A stretch of 64,000 nt of DNA from Acidobacteriota bacterium (GTDB lineage Bacteria > Acidobacteriota > Vicinamibacteria > Vicinamibacterales > UBA8438), in NCBI GenBank assembly GCA_009861545.1, contig VXME01000046.1:1-64000 (forward strand). Reading direction: 5' to 3'. The notes under the pieces were generated by a model. That model was given only the letters and a program-made list of their open reading frames with translations, had not been told where the DNA came from and did no database searches. Below, piece after piece: positions 59,436 to 64,000 of the stretch. Numbering within the stretch: the stretch's first letter is position 1; every line of letters starts with the position of its first letter. Position numbers and translations under genes: made by a program.

Positions 59436-60940
59436 TCCGGCTCTCCGGGGTTTGCAGCCTGCCGGATACGGTTCGCGGCGTATCCCACGCCGATCGTGGC
59501 GGCCGAACCGACGAGCACGTACCACTGCCAGGACAGGTCGCTCAGCAGGCTCACGGACACTATCGTGACCACACCACCGGCGAGCCCCGCAAGCCCGACC
59601 CCGGAGGTGGGTCTGGAAATCAGCACGCTGAGCAGGAACACGCCGAGCATCAGGCCGCCGCTGAAGAACTGCACGGCGAGCACATCGTCGATGACCCGCT
59701 GCGACACGCCCATGGCGGCGACCGCGACGCATGCCTGCACCGCCGCCCAGGCGCCGGTCGCCCAGCGGGACGCGCGAAGCGCCCGCGCCTCGGATCGCGG
59801 TCCGGCCGTGCCCTCCAGGTAAAAGTCGCCTATGGTCGACGCGGCCGAGGAGTTCAGCGACGACGACAGGGTCGACATCGCGGCCGCGACGACCGCCGCC
59901 AGAACGAGTCCCCGGAGTCCCGTCGGCAGGTGGGTCATCAGGAAGAGCGGGAAGACACGGTCCGTCTGCACGGCGCCCTCCACGACGATCGGGGCGAGCG
60001 CCGGCGACTCGCCGGCCGCGTAGAACGACCACAGCAGGACCCCGATTCCCAGAAACAGGGCGAACTGGAAGAACACGAAGACCCCGCTCGCGACGAGCGC
60101 CAGGCGCGCGTCGGCAAGGGACCGGCTGCACAGGTAGCGTTGCACGAACATCTGATCCGTTCCGTGCGTGGACGCCGTGAAGACCGCACCGCCGAACACG
60201 CCGGACCAGAACGTGTAGTCCCGTCGCAGATCCCACGCGAAATCGAACAGGACCAGCTTGCCGGCCTCCTCGGCCGCCGCCGCCGCCTCTCGCGCCCCTC
60301 CCGGCAGCCCGGCGAGCAGCATCGCGGCGGCGACGAGCGCGCCGGACAGGTAGATGGCGAGCTGGACAACGTCCATCCAGATCACCGCGGTCATGCCGCC
60401 GACCCACGTGTAGGCGAGCGTGGCCGCGGCGATGACCCCGATGGCGAAGATCACCACCGGCGTCTGGGGCAGGCCCGACAGTCCGACCGCGTCGGTGACG
60501 GTCGTGAGCATTGCGGCCAGCACCAGCGCGGTGGCGAACAGGCGCAGTCCGTCCGCCACGTTGCGCGTCAGGAGAAAAACCACCGCCGCCCCGCGGCCGA
60601 ATGCCTGCCCGACCCGTGCGCTGAGCAACTGGTACGCGGAGAGCAGATCGCGGCTGAAGTAGGCCGGCAGCAGGACGAAGGCGACGAGCACGCGCCCCGC
60701 GAGATAGCCGAGGGCGAGCTGGAGGAACGTCAGGTTGCTCCCGAACGCGTAGGCCGGGACGCTGATCACCGTTACCGTGCTCGTCTCCGTCGCGACGATG
60801 GAGCCTGCGACCGCCCACCACGGCATGCGCCGTCCGGTCAGGTAGTAGTCGCGCACGGTCGTTCGACCGCGGGCGAGCCGGCGTCCACCCCATATAACCA
60901 GGAACAGATACGCGGCGACGACCGCCAGGTCGAACGGCAT
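59432..60940 (-). CDS. Sodium:solute symporter
   Basis: 502 residues, about 13 spans. Opens MPFDLAVVAAYLFLVIWGG; TVRDYYLTGRRMPWWAVAGS and VATETSTVTVISVPAYAFGS are SSS signatures, and VVAAAMSTLSSSLNSSAAST holds the Na-site Ser/Thr cluster. It is a different subgroup from the symporter at 56635, so the operon carries two transporters with perhaps different muropeptide-derived substrates. The ATG lies three bases after the murQ stop. Confidence 0.9.
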   Translation of the reverse strand: MPFDLAVVAAYLFLVIWGGRRLARGRTTVRDYYLTGRRMPWWAVAGSIVATETSTVTVISVPAYAFGSNLTFLQLALGYLAGRVLVAFVLLPAYFSRDLLSAYQLLSARVGQAFGRGAAVVFLLTRNVADGLRLFATALVLAAMLTTVTDAVGLSGLPQTPVVIFAIGVIAAATLAYTWVGGMTAVIWMDVVQLAIYLSGALVAAAMLLAGLPGGAREAAAAAEEAGKLVLFDFAWDLRRDYTFWSGVFGGAVFTASTHGTDQMFVQRYLCSRSLADARLALVASGVFVFFQFALFLGIGVLLWSFYAAGESPALAPIVVEGAVQTDRVFPLFLMTHLPTGLRGLVLAAVVAAAMSTLSSSLNSSAASTIGDFYLEGTAGPRSEARALRASRWATGAWAAVQACVAVAAMGVSQRVIDDVLAVQFFSGGLMLGVFLLSVLISRPTSGVGLAGLAGGVVTIVSVSLLSDLSWQWYVLVGSAATIGVGYAANRIRQAANPGEPE

Positions 60941-60943
60941 CTG

Positions 60944-61882
60944 CTATCGTGGGTCGATCGTCCTGCGCAACCGCCCGTCGCTCTCTTCGCCGATGGCGGC
61001 CCGCACCGAATCGTTCGCCTGCTTGAGGCGCGCCAGCGATTCGGAGTAGCCGACCCGGGCGTGGGCCATGACGATGGCCGCCTTCACGTTCCAATGCGCC
61101 CGATTCAGGAGCTCTCCCGCTTCCTCGTGGTCGAGTCCGGTGACGGTCGTGATGATGCGCCGCGCCCGGTCGCGCGCCTTCTCGGAGCCGGCGTCCACGT
61201 CCACCATGAGGTTGCCGTAGGTCTTGCCGAGGTGCACCATCGCCACCGTCGTGAGCATGTTGAGCACCATCTTGGTCGCCGTGCCGGCCTTCAGCCGGGT
61301 CGAGCCGGCGATGACCTCCGGTCCGACGGCGGGGGAGATGACGATGTCGACGAACGTCTGCAGCTCCGTGCCCGGCCAGCAGGTGACGAAGACGATCTTG
61401 ACGCCGTTCCGGCGCGCGCGCGTCAGCGCACCCCGGACGAACTGGGTCATTCCGCTCGCCGAGATGCCGACGAGCGCGTCCCGGCGCGTCGGGTGCAGGC
61501 GGGCAACGGCCCGTGCGCCTTCCTCGAAATTATCCTCCACCCCGGCCTGCGACCGGAAGAACGCGGCCCGGCCGCCGGCCATGATCGCCTGGACGAGGTG
61601 CGCCGGGGTGCTGAATGTCGGTCCCATCTCGGCTGCTTCGAGGACGCCGAGCCGGCCGCTCGTCCCCGCGCCGACGAAGATCAGGCGTCCTCCCTTGTGG
61701 AGCGAGGCCGTGATGAGGTCCGAGGCGGTTGCGATGCGTGCCCTTTCGCGGGCCACCGCCGTGAGGATCTTGCGGTCCTCGCGCAGCATCAGGTCGATCA
61801 TGTCCTCCGTGGACGCCTGATCCAGCGCTAGGCTGGCGGGGTTGATGGCTTCGGTCGGAAGGTCCTTCCACTTCGAGGACAT
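60944..61882 (-). CDS. murQ: N-acetylmuramic acid 6-phosphate etherase
   Basis: 312 residues from the ATG at 61882. Cleaves the lactyl ether of MurNAc-6-P to GlcNAc-6-P in cell-wall recycling. SIS-domain signature RLIFVGAGTSGRLGVLEAAE with the catalytic Glu, EMGPTFSTP, IAGSTRLKAGTATKMVLNML and YGNLMVDVDAGSEKAR. Length is normal. It heads the operon murQ-symporter-hydrolase-symporter and is divergent from hom. No MurNAc kinase or PTS gene is visible, so how MurNAc-6-P arises here is unknown. Confidence 0.95.
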   Translation of the reverse strand: MSSKWKDLPTEAINPASLALDQASTEDMIDLMLREDRKILTAVARERARIATASDLITASLHKGGRLIFVGAGTSGRLGVLEAAEMGPTFSTPAHLVQAIMAGGRAAFFRSQAGVEDNFEEGARAVARLHPTRRDALVGISASGMTQFVRGALTRARRNGVKIVFVTCWPGTELQTFVDIVISPAVGPEVIAGSTRLKAGTATKMVLNMLTTVAMVHLGKTYGNLMVDVDAGSEKARDRARRIITTVTGLDHEEAGELLNRAHWNVKAAIVMAHARVGYSESLARLKQANDSVRAAIGEESDGRLRRTIDPR

Positions 61883-61942
61883 GCGGAGACTCACCTGCCG
61901 TCGTGATCCGCCGCCGCGGCGCCGGGTCGGCCGCCGCGCCGG

Positions 61943-61972
61943 TTGACGCTCTCCGGAAGGACGGAGTATAAA
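61943..61972 (+). promoter_or_regulatory. Promoter of the hom-thrC operon
   Basis: TTGACG (61943-61948), 18-base spacer, TATAAA (61967-61972). Strong match; predicted start about 61979, 24 bases before the leader ORF. Confidence 0.65.
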
Positions 61973-62002
61973 GATCGATTGTCTCGTGACCAGCGGGCCG
62001 TC

Positions 62003-62092
62003 ATGTGGAAACCTAACGCCGCGCCGACCGGTCGTCCATTCACGATGTCCATGCGGACCGCGGCCATGAGGGCGGATACCGCGAGCGGATGA
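62003..62092 (+). CDS. Met/Thr-rich leader peptide of the hom-thrC operon
   Basis: 29 codons, ATG to TGA. Four Met (1, 15, 17, 22) and four Thr (9, 14, 19, 26), both end products of the homoserine pathway; an internal in-frame ATG at 62045 gives the 15-residue MSMRTAAMRADTASG. The ribosome-binding site is weak. It lies between the promoter and the terminator hairpin, the usual layout for transcription attenuation. Its stop overlaps an ATG (62089) in the frame of hom. Confidence 0.5.
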   Translation: MWKPNAAPTGRPFTMSMRTAAMRADTASG

Positions 62093-62120
62093 CGCAGCCG
62101 GCACATTGTAGTGATCCCGG

Positions 62121-62155
62121 GGCCATCATCCGCAAGCAGGGTGATGGCCTTTTTT
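62121..62155 (+). terminator. Attenuator-like intrinsic terminator before hom
   Basis: Eleven-pair stem GGCCATCATCC/GGGTGATGGCC (62121-62131 with 62139-62149, one G.U), loop GCAAGCA, then six Ts. GGCCAT inside the leader ORF (around 62062-62067) can pair with ATGGCC of the 3' arm and could act as antiterminator. Confidence 0.7.
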
Positions 62156-62172
62156 CTGAACGGCAGGATCTC

Positions 62173-63444
62173 GTGCTCAGAATCGCCCTGGTCGGATTCG
62201 GGACGGTCGGGCGGTCGGTGGCGCGCATTCTGTGGGAGGGCGAGGAACGCCCGCTGATCCTGGCGCACATCTGCAACCGTCACGTCGAACGCAAGATCGT
62301 CGACTGGGCGCCGGACACGGTGGCCTGGACGTCCGACTTCGGCGACGTGCTGCGGTCCGACGCGGACGTCGTCGTCGAGCTCATCGGCGGCCTGGAGCCG
62401 GCCGGCGACTGGATCCGACAGGCGCTGGAGGCGGGCAAGTCGGTCGTCACCGCCAACAAGCAGGTCATGGCTCACGTCGGAGCCGATCTTATGCGGATGG
62501 CGGCGGAGCGGCAGCGGCATCTGCTGTTCGAAGCGGCCGTCGCGGGAGGCATTCCCATCATCCGGGCAGTGCGGGAAGGCCTGGCCGGCGACCGGCTGCG
62601 ACGGGTGCTGGGCGTGCTCAACGGCACCTGCAACTACATGCTGACGCGCATGGAGGCGGGGCAGGTCTCGTTCGACGATGCGTTGCGGGAGGCGCAGGAG
62701 CAGGGGTACGCCGAGGCCGATCCGACGGCGGACATCGACGGCGGCGACGCGCAGGCGAAGCTGGCGATTCTCTCCGCGGTGGGCCTCGGGCGGCAGGTGG
62801 CGGCCGGGGCGATTCCGCTGCGCTCCATACGCCCGGTCGAGCCGGTGGACTTCAACTACGCGCGGCGGCTCGGTTGCACGATTCGGCAGGTGTCGCGGGC
62901 CGAGGCGTCGCCGGGAGCCGGAGGAGACGTCACCGCCTCCGTGCAGCCGATGCTGGTGCCGCTGACGTCGCCGCTCGCGCGCGCCGAGGGAAGCCAGAAC
63001 GTGGTGATCGTCGAAGGGACGCACGGCGGCGAGACCGCGTTTCGCGGGTTCGGCGCGGGCGGTGATCCGACCGCGGTGGCGATTGTCTCCGACCTCGAGG
63101 CGATTGCCCGGACGGGGGTCGCCGCGCCCCGGTCCTGGCGACCGCCGGCGGCAGCGCAGGTCGAGCCCGATTTCGAGGCGCCGCAGTACCTGCGCTTCGT
63201 CATCGTGGACCGGCCCGGTATCATTGCCTCACTTGCCAGCGTGTTCTGGCGGCACGGACTCAACATCGATTCGGTACTGCAGGAGCCGGACTGGCCGAAG
63301 TCGGCACTGCCTTTCGTCGTGACCCTCGAGCCGTGCAGCTCCCGAGCCGTGCAGGCCGCGCTGGCGGAGATCGGGGCGTTCGACTTCCATGCGCGGGCGC
63401 CGGTCTGGATGCCGATTCTGCCACGCGGAGAACGCAGCTCATGA
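62173..63444 (+). CDS. hom: Homoserine dehydrogenase
   Basis: 423 residues from the GTG at 62173, with AGGA seven bases upstream; this start places IALVGFGTVGRSVARIL at the N-terminus as usual. An upstream ATG at 62089 would put the terminator hairpin inside the gene. Converts aspartate semialdehyde to homoserine, the branch point to Thr and Met. VVTANKQVMAH, GIPIIRAVREGLAGDRLR and NGTCNYMLTRME are the catalytic-domain motifs; a C-terminal ACT domain (LRFVIVDRPGIIASLASVFW) probably gives allosteric control. Overlaps thrC by four bases. Confidence 0.95.
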   Translation: MLRIALVGFGTVGRSVARILWEGEERPLILAHICNRHVERKIVDWAPDTVAWTSDFGDVLRSDADVVVELIGGLEPAGDWIRQALEAGKSVVTANKQVMAHVGADLMRMAAERQRHLLFEAAVAGGIPIIRAVREGLAGDRLRRVLGVLNGTCNYMLTRMEAGQVSFDDALREAQEQGYAEADPTADIDGGDAQAKLAILSAVGLGRQVAAGAIPLRSIRPVEPVDFNYARRLGCTIRQVSRAEASPGAGGDVTASVQPMLVPLTSPLARAEGSQNVVIVEGTHGGETAFRGFGAGGDPTAVAIVSDLEAIARTGVAAPRSWRPPAAAQVEPDFEAPQYLRFVIVDRPGIIASLASVFWRHGLNIDSVLQEPDWPKSALPFVVTLEPCSSRAVQAALAEIGAFDFHARAPVWMPILPRGERSS

Positions 63445-64000
63445 GCTACCTCACCGGACTTCGATGCTCACTGTGCCAGGCCACTTTTCCGGCCGAGGCG
63501 CTCTACGTCTGCGACCAGTGCCTCGGGCCGCTCGAGGTGACGTACGACCGCGACGCCGTCCGCCGCGCCGTTTCGCGCGAAAGCATCGCCTCCCGGCCTC
63601 CCAACCTGTGGCGCTACCGGGAGTTCCTGCCGATCGACGGCGAGCCGCGGACCGGGTTGACCTCCGGGTTCACGCCGCTGATTCGGGCGGACCGGCTGGC
63701 CGCCGCGCTCGGCATGCGCGAGCTCTACGTGAAGGACGACTCCGTCAATCATCCGACGCTGTCGTACAAGGATCGCGTCGTGCCCGTCGCGGCGACGCGC
63801 GCCTGCGAGCTCGGATTCGGCGTCTTCGGATGCGCGTCGACCGGCAACCTGGCCAACAGCGTGGCCGCCCACGCGGCCCGACTGGGCCTCGACTGCTACG
63901 TCTTCATTCCACGGACTCTCGAGCCCGGAAAGATTCTCGGATCCGCCGTCAGCGGCCCGCACGTCGTCGCCATCGACGGCAACTACGACGACGTCAACCG
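63441..64000 (+). CDS. thrC: Threonine synthase, partial (runs off the window)
   Basis: 186 residues visible from the ATG at 63441. An N-terminal zinc-ribbon-like pair (Cys 9, 12, 24, 27) precedes the fold-type II PLP enzyme: GLTSGFTPLIRADRLAAALG, ELYVKDDSVNHPTLSYKDRV, with the PLP Lys near 110, and GCASTGNLANSVAAHAARLG. It converts phosphohomoserine to threonine. The N-terminal ribbon is found in a subset of bacterial and archaeal ThrC. Coupled to hom through ATGA. Confidence 0.93.
   Translation, partial: MSYLTGLRCSLCQATFPAEALYVCDQCLGPLEVTYDRDAVRRAVSRESIASRPPNLWRYREFLPIDGEPRTGLTSGFTPLIRADRLAAALGMRELYVKDDSVNHPTLSYKDRVVPVAATRACELGFGVFGCASTGNLANSVAAHAARLGLDCYVFIPRTLEPGKILGSAVSGPHVVAIDGNYDDVN

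Noticed and set aside
62089-62172. Homoserine dehydrogenase starting at the ATG at 62089
   Set aside because: It would add 28 residues not expected before the Rossmann motif and put the terminator hairpin and T tract inside the gene. Kept as the main alternative, not annotated.
1-64000. CRISPR arrays, tRNA or rRNA genes, complete insertion sequences
   Set aside because: No regularly spaced repeats, no tRNA cloverleaf or rRNA sequence and no transposase-like protein were seen on either strand by eye; a tRNA scan could still find something missed.

Overview
The window is GC-rich DNA from a heterotrophic bacterium. The density of secreted quinoproteins, the secreted serine hydrolases and amidohydrolases, the Uma2 genes and the PilMNO/GspEF operon would suit Acidobacteriota, perhaps Vicinamibacteria. 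That placement is inference from gene content; there is no rRNA or other taxonomic marker here. Coding density is high, no tRNA, rRNA or CRISPR array was recognised, and no complete insertion sequence is visible.

Layout. 1-3.6 kb: a 5'-damaged LuxR-type regulator, a molybdopterin aldehyde-oxidase-type subunit whose iron-sulfur partner survives only as a 3' stub, and a Uma2 gene abutting that stub. 3.8-30.1 kb: an exported catabolic region with PQQ dehydrogenases, beta-propeller proteins, a lactonase, serine beta-lactamase-like hydrolases, a DUF1080 protein, asparaginase, M20 and D-aminoacylase-type amidohydrolases, a metallo-beta-lactamase-fold hydrolase, a soluble sugar dehydrogenase and a spondin-domain lipoprotein. 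It also holds a Uma2/DUF429 fusion next to a second, closely related Uma2 copy. 31-35 kb: two VapBC-type toxin-antitoxin pairs flanking another quinoprotein. 35-46 kb: housekeeping genes (aminotransferase, nnr, tsaE, guaB, secA, M23 peptidase, YifB/ComM, glycosyltransferase). 46-48 kb: a minimal bacterial microcompartment pair, one shell protein and one aldehyde dehydrogenase. 49-56.6 kb: a secretion/pilus operon (lytic transglycosylase, gspF, gspE, pilM, pilN, pilO, three pseudopilins). 56.6-61.9 kb: a peptidoglycan-recycling operon (murQ, two sodium:solute symporters, a serine hydrolase). 61.9 kb to the end: hom-thrC behind a probable attenuator.

The most unusual signals are non-coding. Between 10.70 and 11.00 kb lies a complete small transcription unit: a TTGACA promoter, a 14-codon mini-ORF with a 14-base perfect match to the 16S anti-Shine-Dalgarno end, mutually exclusive RNA helices and a strong intrinsic terminator. 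Before hom-thrC sits a promoter, a 29-codon Met/Thr-rich leader ORF and a terminator hairpin with six Ts, which looks like transcription attenuation. A hairpin repeat recurs at the 3' ends of two unrelated minus-strand genes 47 kb apart.

Functionally, the quinoproteins would oxidise alcohols or sugars in the periplasm, the secreted hydrolases would process amides, peptides and lactones, and the murQ operon would take up and recycle muropeptide sugars. Substrate assignments are family-level only.
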